Positions 16,136 through 25,001 of a stretch of DNA of 64,000 nt are shown here, piece after piece. Source of the stretch: CAYLLT01 sp964548565 (GTDB taxonomy: Bacteria > Planctomycetota > Phycisphaerae > UBA1845 > PWPN01); NCBI GenBank assembly GCA_964548565.1, contig CAZJTF010000001.1:1-64000 (forward strand). Direction: 5' to 3'. The position numbers and the translations under genes are program-made. Under the pieces are notes generated by a model. That model was not told where the DNA came from. It was given only the letters and a program-made list of their open reading frames with translations, and ran no database searches. Within the stretch, counting starts at the first letter, position 1, and the number at the start of each line of letters is the position of its first letter.

Positions 16136-18343
16136 ATGACCTTTGGGCTGTCGCAGCGGGACGACGATTTCCTCCGACTCACAATTCTCACCTGTGTGTT
16201 CCTGCTCGCTGCCGGTACCGCCCTTGCCGCCTCCGGCTCCACCGGCCAGGCGGCAGGAGAGGGGCAGGCCACCGGCGCGCTCTCTCCCGAGGATTCCGCC
16301 AAGGCGGATCGCCTGCGCGAGGATCTCCGCCGCATGATTGCCTCCGCCCGCGACCGCGTCTTCCCGGCCCTGATCAACATCAACGTCGTGACGCTCGGCT
16401 ACTGGGACGGCAAGGAGCGCAAGGGCCGATCCGTCGGCAGCGGTACTATTATCTCGCCGGAGGGATACGTCCTCACCAACCAGCACGTCACCGACAACGG
16501 CAAGAAGTTCAAGTGCATCCTCTCGGACAAGCAGGAGATCACCGCCGACCTGGTGGGCGAGGATCCGCTGACCGACCTGGCGGTGCTCAAGCTGCATCTG
16601 GGCGAGCTGCGGGACCCCGGCGCGCCCCTGCCCGTCGCCACGTTCGGCCGGTCAGACGATCTCCAGATCGGTGACTACGTGATGGCAATGGGCTCCCCAT
16701 TCGCGCTGGCACGCTCGGTGACGCTCGGCATCGTCTCTAACACCGAGCGCGTGCTGGCAGGCGGTGTCGGCGGCAGCGACGTTGAAGACATGGAGCTCGG
16801 CGAGGGCCAGCGCACCGGCCTCTTTACGCGGTGGATCCAGCATGATGCCCTGATCAATCCCGGCAACAGCGGTGGCCCGCTGGTGAACCTCAAGGGCGAG
16901 ATCATCGGCATCAATGAGCTCGGCGGCTCCGCCACGGGCTTCGCGATTCCGAGCGGACTCGCCCGGACTGTCGCCGAGGCGCTCATCCGGCATGGCGAGG
17001 TCCCGCGGAGCTGGATCGGAGCGAGTTTCCGCTCGATCGAGAAGACCGGCCTCGAAAAGGGTGTCCTCGTCAACTCCATCGTGAAGGGCGGGCCGGCCGA
17101 AAAAGCGGGGTTGCAGGCTGGCGACGTGATCCTCGCCATGAACGGCGAACCGGTGACCGTCCGTTTCGCCGAGGAAATCCCGCCGCTGCTCAAGCGGATC
17201 GCGGACCAGCCGATCGGCTCCGAGCTGCGGATTGCGTACACCCGCGGCGATGCCTCCCGGAATGCGACCATCACGACCGAGAAGCTCAAGAAAGACCGCG
17301 GCGACGAGAGTGCGTTCCGCGGCTGGGGCTTCACCGCGACCGAGATTACCGACAGGATTGCCCTCAACTGGCGCCTGGACAATAAGGAGGGCGCGATGCT
17401 CTCGGGTGTCCGCGACGGCGGCTCCGCCCAGCTGGCCGAACCACCCCTGCAGGCGGGCGACATCATCCGCTCCATTGATCGCCAGCCGATTCGCACGCTC
17501 GACGCCCTCGTCGCGCGCTACGAGAAAATCATGGAGACCAAGCCCCTCCCCGAGTACCTGCTTGTCGAGTTCGACCGCCGGGGCCGCAACCACGTGACGC
17601 TGCTCAAGCCCAAGCCGGACGAGGAGGAGCCGCCGCCGCGCGAGGTCCCCAAGGCGTGGATCGGCATCGCGACGCAGCCGGTGCTCGACAAGCTGGCCAC
17701 CCGCCTGAAGGAATCGGGGGCCCGCGGTTTCCGCATCACGCGCGTCTACCCCGGCACAACCGCCGCCGAGAGCGGGCTGCAGGTCGGCGACATCGTGACC
17801 GCACTCAACGGCGAGAAGATCACCCCCCGCGGCATGCAGGACGCCGGCCTGCTCGCGCTCCGCGTGCGCAAGCTGAACATCGGCGACAAGGCGCGGCTCT
17901 CCGTCCTCCGCGGTGGCCAGCGCGAAGAGGTCACCGTCACGCTCGATCGCACCCGGATCACGCAGGAGGAGGCCCGCGTCGAGCGCAACCGCGACTTTGA
18001 GCTCACCGTGCGGGAGGTGACCTTCTTCGATCGCGACGAGAACCGCTGGGGCGACGACATCCAGGGCGTGATCGTGCAGCAGGTCGAGTCGGCCGGCTGG
18101 GCGGGGCTCGGCGGCGTCGAGACCGGCGACCTGATCCAGTGGATCCAGGGACGCGAGATCCGCGACCCCGCCGGCTTCAAGGCGGCCATGCAGGCCGTTT
18201 CGCAGGCGCAGCCCGAGCGCGTGGTCGTTGTCGTGCTCCGCGGCTCCCGCACGCGTTACCTCTATCTCGAGCCAGACTGGAAACCCGCGGCGGACCCGAA
18301 GAAAACCACGACGACATCGTCGCCGGCAACTACAAAGGAGTGA
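16136..18343 (+). CDS. HtrA/Do-like serine protease with multiple PDZ domains
   Basis: The 735-residue exported protein has a hydrophobic signal near residues 14-32. The trypsin-like domain (about 70-285) carries the triad His117 in TNQHV, Asp147 in DPLTDLAV and Ser245 in NPGNSGGPL. Three or four PDZ-like domains follow, each with an AGLQAGDVIL-like core (for example near residues 300-390, 400-500, 520-610 and 640-715). HtrA proteins degrade or refold damaged periplasmic proteins; they usually have one or two PDZ domains, so this is enlarged. AGGAGG sets the start. The stop lies three bases before the next gene, which looks like an inactive protease relative, so they probably form an operon. 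Confidence 0.85.
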   Translation: MTFGLSQRDDDFLRLTILTCVFLLAAGTALAASGSTGQAAGEGQATGALSPEDSAKADRLREDLRRMIASARDRVFPALININVVTLGYWDGKERKGRSVGSGTIISPEGYVLTNQHVTDNGKKFKCILSDKQEITADLVGEDPLTDLAVLKLHLGELRDPGAPLPVATFGRSDDLQIGDYVMAMGSPFALARSVTLGIVSNTERVLAGGVGGSDVEDMELGEGQRTGLFTRWIQHDALINPGNSGGPLVNLKGEIIGINELGGSATGFAIPSGLARTVAEALIRHGEVPRSWIGASFRSIEKTGLEKGVLVNSIVKGGPAEKAGLQAGDVILAMNGEPVTVRFAEEIPPLLKRIADQPIGSELRIAYTRGDASRNATITTEKLKKDRGDESAFRGWGFTATEITDRIALNWRLDNKEGAMLSGVRDGGSAQLAEPPLQAGDIIRSIDRQPIRTLDALVARYEKIMETKPLPEYLLVEFDRRGRNHVTLLKPKPDEEEPPPREVPKAWIGIATQPVLDKLATRLKESGARGFRITRVYPGTTAAESGLQVGDIVTALNGEKITPRGMQDAGLLALRVRKLNIGDKARLSVLRGGQREEVTVTLDRTRITQEEARVERNRDFELTVREVTFFDRDENRWGDDIQGVIVQQVESAGWAGLGGVETGDLIQWIQGREIRDPAGFKAAMQAVSQAQPERVVVVVLRGSRTRYLYLEPDWKPAADPKKTTTTSSPATTKE

Positions 18344-18345
18344 AC

Positions 18346-19233
18346 ATGAAGCGCGTCCTGTGCATCCTGACGGCCCTTGCGCTGATCGCCAGCCCCGCTG
18401 TCGCCGCGGCCGCAGATCAGCCCGATACCGAGCTCTACGCGAAGTTCGTGGACACCCGCGCGCCGGCGCTCGTCACAATCAAGTGCGTGCTGAAGATGAA
18501 GTCGGCCCGCGGCGAGCAGGAAATGGAGAGCGAGAACACCGGCGTGATGATCGACCCCAGGGGCATCGTGCTCTGCTCGAACACGAAGTTGAGCGGACCG
18601 ATCGGCACCCTCCGCCGGCTGGCGGGCTCGAGTGCGAGCGGCATCACGGTCACGCCAACCGACCTGAAAGTGCTGATTGGCGATGCCGTCGACGGCCTCG
18701 AGGCCCGCTTTATCGCCCGCGACACCGAGCTCGACCTGGCGTGGATCCAGATCAAGGAGCCGGGAGATCGCACGTTTGCTTACGTGGATTTCACCAAGTC
18801 CGTGCAGCCGAAGCCCGGACAGATCGTCTACAGCGTCTTCCGCATGAGCAAGCATTACGACCGCCTGGCCGTGGTATCGCAGCAGCGGATCGGAGCCATC
18901 GCCCGCAAGCCCCGCGATCTCTACATCGGCGAGGACTTCTCCAGCAGCTTCGGCCTGCCGGCGTTCACGGCGGCGGGTGAAGTGGTCGGCGTCGCCGTGC
19001 TGCAGGTCCCCGAAGAGGAGGACGAGTCGAGCGGCCAGCTCGGGATGCTCAGCCGGCTGACGAACACCCACGAGATGAGCGGCGCGCTCCTGCCGGCCGC
19101 GGACGTGGTCCGCGCGACGCAGCGGGCGCGCGAGGCCCCGGAATCGCAGCCGTCCGAGAGCCAGGAGGACGAGAAGAAGCCGACCACCCAAGAGACCAGG
19201 AAGGAAAAGGCTGAGGACAAGGAATCGGAGTGA
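18346..19233 (+). CDS. Exported trypsin-like pseudoprotease paired with the HtrA-like protease
   Basis: The 295-residue protein has a signal peptide (to AVAAAA) and a fold resembling the HtrA protease core: VMIDPRGIVLCSN aligns with the strand that normally ends in TNxHV, but the His is missing. DTELDLAWIQIK keeps the Asp region, and SSSFGLPAFTAAGEVVGV stands where GNSGGPL should be. No PDZ domain is present and the tail is Glu/Lys rich. AAAGGAG precedes the ATG, which sits three bases after the protease stop. I infer a non-catalytic adaptor, inhibitor or regulator of its neighbour. Confidence 0.7.
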   Translation: MKRVLCILTALALIASPAVAAAADQPDTELYAKFVDTRAPALVTIKCVLKMKSARGEQEMESENTGVMIDPRGIVLCSNTKLSGPIGTLRRLAGSSASGITVTPTDLKVLIGDAVDGLEARFIARDTELDLAWIQIKEPGDRTFAYVDFTKSVQPKPGQIVYSVFRMSKHYDRLAVVSQQRIGAIARKPRDLYIGEDFSSSFGLPAFTAAGEVVGVAVLQVPEEEDESSGQLGMLSRLTNTHEMSGALLPAADVVRATQRAREAPESQPSESQEDEKKPTTQETRKEKAEDKESE

Positions 19234-19237
19234 GCGC

Positions 19238-19726
19238 GTGGCCCGGGCTCGCAAGGCGCGACTGACGCATCTCGATGACCGCGGGACTGCCCGCATGGTT
19301 GATGTCGGAGGCAAGTCCCCGACGCGCAGAGAGGCAGTCGCCACCGCCCGCGTCTCGGTCGGGCCAGAGGTGATGCGCCTGCTGCAGGACCGCTCACTGC
19401 CGAAGGGCGACGCGCTGGCGGTCGCGCGGATCGCCGGCATCACCGGGGCGAAGCAGACGTCCTCGCTCATCCCGCTCTGTCATCCGCTGCCGATCGAGTC
19501 CATCGATGTGGATGTGCGGCTCGAGCCCCCCGGCGACGTGCTTATCACCGCCACCGTGCGGATCACCGGGCGTACCGGCGTGGAAATGGAAGCACTCACC
19601 GCGGTGTCCACGGCCGCGCTGGCCGTCTACGATATGTGCAAGTCGGTCACCAAGGATATCGTGATCGGGCCGATCCGTCTCGAGAGCAAGACCGGCGGCA
19701 AATCGGGAGCGTACCGCCGCAAATAG
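19238..19726 (+). CDS. moaC: Cyclic pyranopterin monophosphate synthase
   Basis: The 162-residue protein matches MoaC throughout: RMVDVGGKSPTRREA, KGDALAVARIAGITGAK, IPLCHPLPIES, TGVEMEALTAVS and YDMCKSVTKD. It converts the MoaA product into cyclic pyranopterin monophosphate in molybdenum cofactor biosynthesis, in the cytoplasm. The GTG start is four bases after the pseudoprotease stop. No other moa gene lies in the window, so the pathway is scattered. Confidence 0.95.
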   Translation: MARARKARLTHLDDRGTARMVDVGGKSPTRREAVATARVSVGPEVMRLLQDRSLPKGDALAVARIAGITGAKQTSSLIPLCHPLPIESIDVDVRLEPPGDVLITATVRITGRTGVEMEALTAVSTAALAVYDMCKSVTKDIVIGPIRLESKTGGKSGAYRRK

Positions 19727-19773
19727 CGGCGGATACGGTGACTCGTAGTGGCGGCCCGTCGACCGGGGATGAC

Positions 19774-20133
19774 ATGCCGGAAATCTTTCCTGACGCCGAT
19801 CTGACGACGCAGCAGTGTCAGCCCGTCAGTCTCGACCTCGACCTGCCCGGCCAGCACCTCCGCATCACCTGGGCGGACGGTGCTGACAGCGCACTGCCGC
19901 TCCCGTACCTGCGAAGGAACTGCCCCTGCGCGACCTGCCGCACCGAGCGGGAGAAGCAGACGACGACGCTGCTGCCCATTCTGTCGGCCGGACAGGCGAA
20001 GGCAACCGGCGCCGCCACGGGCGGCCACCTCGTCGGCAACTACGCGATTCAGATCGACTGGGCAGACGGCCACGCGACCGGCATTTACGACTTCCGGCTC
20101 CTTCGCACCATGCACCAGCTGCTTCAGAAGTAA
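19774..20133 (+). CDS. DUF971 (gamma-butyrobetaine hydroxylase N-terminal-like) protein
   Basis: The 119-residue protein has the DUF971 pattern LRITWADGADSALPLPYLR, NCPCATCR, then VGNYAIQIDWADGH, GIYDFRLLR. The domain binds zinc or iron-sulfur through the CPCxxC residues and occurs alone or fused to ApbC/Mrp ATPases. The start follows GGGGATGAC. It lies 47 bases after moaC and might share its transcript, which fits a role near metal-cofactor assembly; this is inference. Confidence 0.8.
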   Translation: MPEIFPDADLTTQQCQPVSLDLDLPGQHLRITWADGADSALPLPYLRRNCPCATCRTEREKQTTTLLPILSAGQAKATGAATGGHLVGNYAIQIDWADGHATGIYDFRLLRTMHQLLQK

Positions 20134-20175
20134 AAAACACCTTCTGCGGCGACTCGTGCCGCCACCGGTCGTCAC

Positions 20176-20670
20176 CTACAGCTCGATCTTGCGGTTTTCG
20201 CCCGGTTCGTAGCGCTCCCCCGTCAGCGCCGCCTTCACGAAGCCCACCAGGTGCACCATCTTGCTCGACGGCGCGTCCCAGTACTCCGCGCGGTCCACTT
20301 CCACGCAGATGAGGCCAAGATTCGGATCGTCCAGACCCAGCGGGAACCACGCCTCGTACGCCGGGTGCCACAATTCGCGCACCTTTGCGGGCTCGGTCAC
20401 TACGCTCGCCCGCCCGGAGATGGACACGTAGCGCTGATTGTCCGGATCCGCGTAGCTGAGGTTCACGCGTTGCTGTTCGCGAACCTCGTCGACCTTCATC
20501 GAGTCGAGCGCGGTGAAGAACCAGAGCTGGCCGTCGAATTCCGTCCGCTGCGTCGCCATCGGGCGACCCCGCAGCGACCCATCCGGCATGACCGTGATCA
20601 TCATCGCCACGCGGATGTCCTTGATCAGTTCCGCGAGCCTCTGCACGTTCTCGGCATAATCCTGCAGCAT
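20176..20670 (-). CDS. Pyridoxamine 5'-phosphate oxidase-like (general stress protein 26-type) protein
   Basis: The 164-residue protein has the split-barrel flavin-binding pattern RVAMMITVMPDGSLRGRPMATQ, in pieces, LWFFTALDSMKVDEV, YVSISGRASVV and a C-terminal FVKAALTGERY. This is the general stress protein 26 group rather than true PdxH. GGAGG precedes the selected ATG; a longer upstream frame lacks family character. It converges with the DUF971 gene. Flavin or F420 binding is likely; the physiological substrate is unknown. Confidence 0.85.
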   Translation of the reverse strand: MLQDYAENVQRLAELIKDIRVAMMITVMPDGSLRGRPMATQRTEFDGQLWFFTALDSMKVDEVREQQRVNLSYADPDNQRYVSISGRASVVTEPAKVRELWHPAYEAWFPLGLDDPNLGLICVEVDRAEYWDAPSSKMVHLVGFVKAALTGERYEPGENRKIEL

Positions 20671-20786
20671 GTCCGGGCCTCCGTTGTTCCTGGTTGCAGA
20701 TGCAACCTGCCGGATTGTTGCCCCGCCGCCGCAGCATCGCCAGTCTCCAGCGCGGTGAAGATCTTTCATGTATGGCGGCTGTGCCG

Positions 20787-20792
20787 TAGAAT
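20787..20792 (+). promoter_or_regulatory. Candidate -10 box giving a near-leaderless transcript of the zinc-ribbon gene
   Basis: TAGAAT ends only seven bases before the ATG at 20800 and no ribosome-binding site is visible, so transcription would start at or next to the start codon. Confidence 0.3.
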
Positions 20793-20799
20793 CCACCGC

Positions 20800-21201
20800 A
20801 TGGCGGCCACGACGCACTGGTGGACGGCGCTGACGGCGATTTGCCCGCATTGCGGAGCCGAGGGCAACCACCGCTACCTCTTGAGTCTCGGGAATGTGTT
20901 CAGGGCAACGGGGAACGTGCTGCTCTTCGTGATCGGGCTTCCTGTCTCGTTTCTGCTCGAAGACGGAACGCCCTTGCTCTCCATGCCGATCGCATTGCGG
21001 CGCCGGTGCTCATCCTGCCGGATGTTGTTCCATACCGACCCTGAAGTCCTCGAGCGCCCGCCAATCCGACCCGTGTGCCGGAGCTGCAACTACGACCTGC
21101 GAGGAAACACGTCAGGCGTGTGCCCGGAGTGCGGCTGGAAACTCAGCGAAGAAGTGCAGGAGAGCGTCGCAGGGGCCGGAGCCGCGAGAACAACCGACTG
21201 A
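20800..21201 (+). CDS. Double zinc-ribbon protein with one hydrophobic segment
   Basis: The 133-residue protein has CPHCGAEG, a hydrophobic stretch VLLFVIGLPVSFLL, RCSSCRMLF and a second ribbon CRSCNYDLRGNTSGVCPECGW. The last motif is abundant in planctomycete proteins of unknown role. The first CxxC pair probably combines with CSSC across the hydrophobic segment. It is monocistronic, between a convergent pair on one side and the leftward amino-acid operon on the other. Function is not known. Confidence 0.75.
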   Translation: MAATTHWWTALTAICPHCGAEGNHRYLLSLGNVFRATGNVLLFVIGLPVSFLLEDGTPLLSMPIALRRRCSSCRMLFHTDPEVLERPPIRPVCRSCNYDLRGNTSGVCPECGWKLSEEVQESVAGAGAARTTD

Positions 21202-21215
21202 ACGAGCGTGCCGAG

Positions 21216-22304
21216 TCACGACGGCCGTCCTGACGCCTCGATCGGCCAGACGTCGACCACACGCCCGTTCTCGTGGACGTGCATCTCCCGGTACAGGTTG
21301 CAGGTGGTGCACGCGTGGCTGGGGATCAGCTCGATTAACTCTCCGGTCCGCCAGTCCGGAGCGCTGCGGATCACGCAGTGCTCCTCGGACTTGAACGCGG
21401 GAATCTGCGCGCTCGCACAGTCCTTCACCTGCGGCACGCCGAACTCGCTGGCCATGCCCTTGAGCCCGACATCCGCCACCGCGACGCCCGGTTTCGGCCG
21501 GCTGATCACGCGCGCTGCCACCGTGAGGGCCTGTTCGAACTCCGGCCGCAGTTGCCGATAGGTCCAGTCCATCGTCGGGTAGGTGCCGGCCTGGATCTCG
21601 TCGATCCCCTCGATCATGCTCGTGATGTCGTAGGTCGAGGTGGAGCCGCCGCTGATCACGCCGACGGGGATGCCCGCACCCTCGATCATTCGCCGCGTCC
21701 GGACGGCCGGCGCAAACGCATCCAGCACCTTCTGCCGGCGCTCCGCCCCATCGGCGACGCTCACCAGGTGCCCCTCGTAGGCCTGCAGTCCGTCGAATCT
21801 CACGCCCGCCAGCCCGGCGAGTTGTCGCGCGAGTGCCAGCACTGCGTCACCGGGCGGGAGACCGCAGCGACCCATGCCGATATCCACCTCGATGAGCAGC
21901 CCGACGGTGACGCCCGCCCGCGCCGCCGCCGCCGAAATCGGCTCGGCCTGGGCAAGGTCGTCGATGGCCACCGTCATGCGTGTTTTCGCCGCCAGCGCCA
22001 CCAGACGCTCAATTTTGCGTTCGCCGACCACCTGGTTGGCGATCAGAATATCCTGCACACCGGCCGCCGCGAGCGCCTCCGCCTCGCTCACCTTCGCGCA
22101 CGTCATGCCCACGGCGTTGCCGGCCGCGAGCTGCATCCGGGCGATGTGTGTGCACTTGTTGTTCTTGAAATGCGGCCGAAGCTTCACCCGCCGTCCGTCG
22201 AAGGTCTTTGCCATGCGGTCGATGTTGCGCTGCAGGGCCGCACGGTCGACGAGGAGGACGGGCGTATCGAGATCCTGGATGGGGGCGCCGATGGGAAAGG
22301 CCAT
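21216..22304 (-). CDS. DSD1-family PLP enzyme (D-threonine aldolase or D-serine dehydratase type)
   Basis: The 362-residue protein has an alanine racemase-like N-terminal barrel: DTPVLLVDRAALQRNI, then RPHFKNNK with the candidate PLP lysine, EVDIGMGRCG and VISGGSTSTY. The C-terminal beta domain ends with PSHACTTC, where His and Cys two residues apart match the metal ligands of D-serine dehydratases (D-threonine aldolases usually have His and Asp). The gene is last in an operon, ten bases after an aldehyde dehydrogenase that follows a threonine aldolase. The context favours cleavage of D-beta-hydroxy amino acids; the ligand pattern leaves D-serine dehydratase possible. Confidence 0.8.
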   Translation of the reverse strand: MAFPIGAPIQDLDTPVLLVDRAALQRNIDRMAKTFDGRRVKLRPHFKNNKCTHIARMQLAAGNAVGMTCAKVSEAEALAAAGVQDILIANQVVGERKIERLVALAAKTRMTVAIDDLAQAEPISAAAARAGVTVGLLIEVDIGMGRCGLPPGDAVLALARQLAGLAGVRFDGLQAYEGHLVSVADGAERRQKVLDAFAPAVRTRRMIEGAGIPVGVISGGSTSTYDITSMIEGIDEIQAGTYPTMDWTYRQLRPEFEQALTVAARVISRPKPGVAVADVGLKGMASEFGVPQVKDCASAQIPAFKSEEHCVIRSAPDWRTGELIELIPSHACTTCNLYREMHVHENGRVVDVWPIEASGRPS

Positions 22305-22314
22305 TCCGCTGCTC

Positions 22315-23796
22315 TCACTCCGGCCACGGCGACTTCTGCGTTGCGAGCGAGTACAGAATCGCCTTGCTGGCCGTGTATTCGTGGACCGTCTCGTCGAAGC
22401 CGAGCTCGGCGCCGACACCGCTCAGTTTGTACCCGAAAACCGGCACGTTCGCCCGCAGGTAACCGCCGCCGTTGATCGCGATCCGCCCGGCGCGGAGCCG
22501 GCGCGCGACGCGGCGCGCCCGCCCGCCGTCCCCCGTCCACACGTTCGCCATCAAACCGAACGCGCAGTCGTTGGCGATCCGCACCGCCTCCTCCTCATCG
22601 CGGAACGTCATCACCGAGAGAACCGGCCCGAAGACTTCTTCGCGGGCAATCGTCATTGTGGGTGTCACGCGGTCGAAGATCGTCGGGCGGTAGTAGCAGC
22701 CCCGCGCCAGCGCGCCGCCGGGACGTTCCCCGCCGATCACCATGGCCGCACCCTCGCCACGGGCCTTGTCGACGTAGCGCTCGATGGTCTGCAGGTGCAC
22801 CGGCGTGGCGATGCACCCGAGATGGTTCGTCTCGTCGAGCGGGTCGCCCTGGCGCAGGCCTTTGGCCTTCGCGACAAGCCGTTCCAGTAATTCCTCGTGC
22901 TGGGTTTCGTGCACCAGCAGGCGCGAACCGGCGACGCACACCTGCCCGAGGTTGAAGAAGATCCCGGTGAGCGCTCCGTTTACCGCATGCTCGATCGGTG
23001 CGTCAGGGAACACGATGCTCGGACTCTTGCCGCCGAGTTCGAGCATCACGCCCTTCATGCCGATCTTGGCCGCGTCCATGATGTGCCGCGCCGTTTCGAG
23101 CCGCCCGGTGAAGCTGATCTTGTCCACGCCCGGGTGCTCGACCAGCGCCTTGCCCGCGGTAGCGCCGAGTCCGTTGATGACGTTGAGTACGCCCGGCGGC
23201 AGGCCGATCTCGTCGGCGATCTCGCCCAGCATCAGCGACGAGAGCGGAGCGAGCTCCGACGGTTTGAACACGACGCAGTTCCCGCACGCCAGGGCCGGCG
23301 CGAGCTTGATGGCGGCGTTCGTCAGCGGGAAGTTCCACGGTGCAATCGATGCAATCACGCCGAGCGGCTCGCGGATCTGCAGCGTCACGTTGTCCGGCAG
23401 CGCGCCGAAGCACCTGCCGGAGATCTTGTCCGCCAGCCCCGCGTAACTCTCGAACAGGTCGGCCGCGCAGGGAACGTCGAAGCCCCGCGTGTCGCGGATC
23501 GGCTTGCCGATGTTGAGCGTGTCCGTCTGCGCGAACTCTTCGAGTCGGAGCCGGATCGCCTCGGCCAGGCGGTACAGGTATCGCCCGCGCTCGAGCGCAT
23601 CCATCCGCGGCCAGGGACCCTCGTCGAAAGCCCGACGCGCCGCGCCCACCGCCGCCTGCACGTCCGCTGCGCCGGCGAGCGCGACCTCTGCGAGCTTCTC
23701 ACCGGTTGCCGGATTGTGCACCGGCAGCATCCCCCCATCGGCGGCCGGCGTCCACCGCCCGTCGATATACATCCGCGTCGGCCAGTTGAGTTTCAT
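22315..23796 (-). CDS. NAD(P)-dependent aldehyde dehydrogenase
   Basis: The 493-residue protein has normal family length and motifs: APWNFPLTNAAIKLAPALA, FTGRLETARHIM, GVMLELGGKSPSIV with the general-base Glu, and NLGQVCVAGSRLLV with the catalytic Cys. The phosphate-binding motif is FTGRLETA, with Arg in place of the common Ser. Its start overlaps the stop of the threonine aldolase gene (ATGA), so the two are coupled. The likely substrate is the acetaldehyde released by threonine cleavage, giving acetate or acetyl units. This substrate is inferred from context only. Confidence 0.9.
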   Translation of the reverse strand: MKLNWPTRMYIDGRWTPAADGGMLPVHNPATGEKLAEVALAGAADVQAAVGAARRAFDEGPWPRMDALERGRYLYRLAEAIRLRLEEFAQTDTLNIGKPIRDTRGFDVPCAADLFESYAGLADKISGRCFGALPDNVTLQIREPLGVIASIAPWNFPLTNAAIKLAPALACGNCVVFKPSELAPLSSLMLGEIADEIGLPPGVLNVINGLGATAGKALVEHPGVDKISFTGRLETARHIMDAAKIGMKGVMLELGGKSPSIVFPDAPIEHAVNGALTGIFFNLGQVCVAGSRLLVHETQHEELLERLVAKAKGLRQGDPLDETNHLGCIATPVHLQTIERYVDKARGEGAAMVIGGERPGGALARGCYYRPTIFDRVTPTMTIAREEVFGPVLSVMTFRDEEEAVRIANDCAFGLMANVWTGDGGRARRVARRLRAGRIAINGGGYLRANVPVFGYKLSGVGAELGFDETVHEYTASKAILYSLATQKSPWPE

Positions 23797-24902
23797 GCGC
23801 GCGGCTCCCAGATCGGCACCATGGCGTTCCGCAGGTCGTGGATGAATTCGCGGACGTCGGCCGGCGTCGTGTCCCACGAGCACATGAGCCGTGCGCCGCC
23901 GCATCCGATGAACGAGTAGAAATGCCAGCCCTGCTCGTGCATGCTCTCGCACACCGCGGGGGGCAGTTCGACGAAGACCGAATTCGCCTGGCGCGGAAAG
24001 AGGATCCGCACGTTCGGCACCAGGCGAAGCTCCTTCTCCAGGAGTTCCGCGCACCGGTTGGCCTGCTCCGCGTAGCGGATGTACGCACCGCTCTGGAGCA
24101 TCGCCGGCCATGGCGCCGCGAGAAACCGCATCTTGCTGGCGAGCTGTCCTGCCTGCTTGCAGCGGTAGTCGAACTCCTGCGCCATCTCGCGGTCGAAGAA
24201 CACGACCGCCTCGCCGACCGCCATGCCGTTCTTCGTACCGCCCAGGCAGAGGACGTCCACCCCCGCCTTCCAGGTGACCTCCGCCGGGCCGACGCCGAGC
24301 GATGCCAGCGCATACGGCAGCCGTGCGCCGTCCATGTGCACGCGGAGCCCCAGCCGGCGCGCCAGGTCGCCGAGCGCCTTCAATTCATCCACGGTATAGA
24401 CGGTGCCGAGTTCCGTGGCCTGGGTGACGCTCAGCGCGTGCGGCTTGGGATAATGGATGTCCGACCGTCGCTTGACCGTGTGCTCGATGGCGCCGAGGTC
24501 CATCTTGCCGTCAGCCCCGCCGACGAGCAGCACCTTGCTTCCGTTCGAAAAGAATTCCGGCGCCCCACACTCGTCCGTCTCGATGTGCGACGTCTCCTGG
24601 CAGATCACGCTGTGATATGGCTGGCAGAGCGTCGAGATGACGAGCGAGTTTGCCGCCGTTCCGTTGAAGACGAAGAAAACGTCGCACTCCGTGCCGAGAA
24701 ACTCCCGGATGGCATCACAGGCTTTTCGCGTCCAATCGTCGTCCCCGTAGGAGGGCGCGTGCCCCACGTTGGCGGCCGCCATCGCCTCCCACGCCTCCGG
24801 GCAGATTCCGGCGTAATTGTCACTGGCAAACTGGCGACGTTCGGGTCCGCCCTTACGGCGCGGCCGGGCCAGTGGCTCGTCCTCCGCTTTCCTGGAACGC
24901 AT
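23793..24902 (-). CDS. Low-specificity threonine aldolase
   Basis: The 369-residue PLP fold type I enzyme shows FASDNYAGICPEAWEAM, FVFNGTAANSLVI, a catalytic-site LGGTKNGM with the PLP lysine, HMDGARLPYALASL and the C-terminal FIGCGGARLMCSWDT. Such enzymes split L-threonine and related beta-hydroxy amino acids into glycine and an aldehyde. It is first in the operon with an aldehyde dehydrogenase and a DSD1 enzyme. GAGGAG precedes the ATG, and a divergent promoter region separates it from nagA. The first 20 residues are basic and not family-typical. Confidence 0.9.
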   Translation of the reverse strand: MRSRKAEDEPLARPRRKGGPERRQFASDNYAGICPEAWEAMAAANVGHAPSYGDDDWTRKACDAIREFLGTECDVFFVFNGTAANSLVISTLCQPYHSVICQETSHIETDECGAPEFFSNGSKVLLVGGADGKMDLGAIEHTVKRRSDIHYPKPHALSVTQATELGTVYTVDELKALGDLARRLGLRVHMDGARLPYALASLGVGPAEVTWKAGVDVLCLGGTKNGMAVGEAVVFFDREMAQEFDYRCKQAGQLASKMRFLAAPWPAMLQSGAYIRYAEQANRCAELLEKELRLVPNVRILFPRQANSVFVELPPAVCESMHEQGWHFYSFIGCGGARLMCSWDTTPADVREFIHDLRNAMVPIWEPRA

Positions 24903-24939
24903 CGAGTGCTCTCCTCAAACTCCCGCGGCCTGTATGCGC

Positions 24940-24968
24940 ACTCTATTGGCCCGAACCGCCGCAGGCAA
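24940..24968 (-). promoter_or_regulatory. Candidate promoter of the threonine operon
   Basis: On the minus strand TTGCCT and TAGAGT are separated by 17 bases, about 35 bases from the threonine aldolase start. It overlaps the candidate nagA promoter on the other strand. Confidence 0.4.
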
Positions 24969-24976
24969 GGTATTAT
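24946..24976 (+). promoter_or_regulatory. Candidate promoter of nagA
   Basis: TTGGCC and TATTAT are separated by 19 bases, 25 bases before the nagA start. The spacing is long, so confidence is modest. Confidence 0.3.
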
Positions 24977-25001
24977 GGGCCCCGCACGCTGAGGCGCATG
25001 A

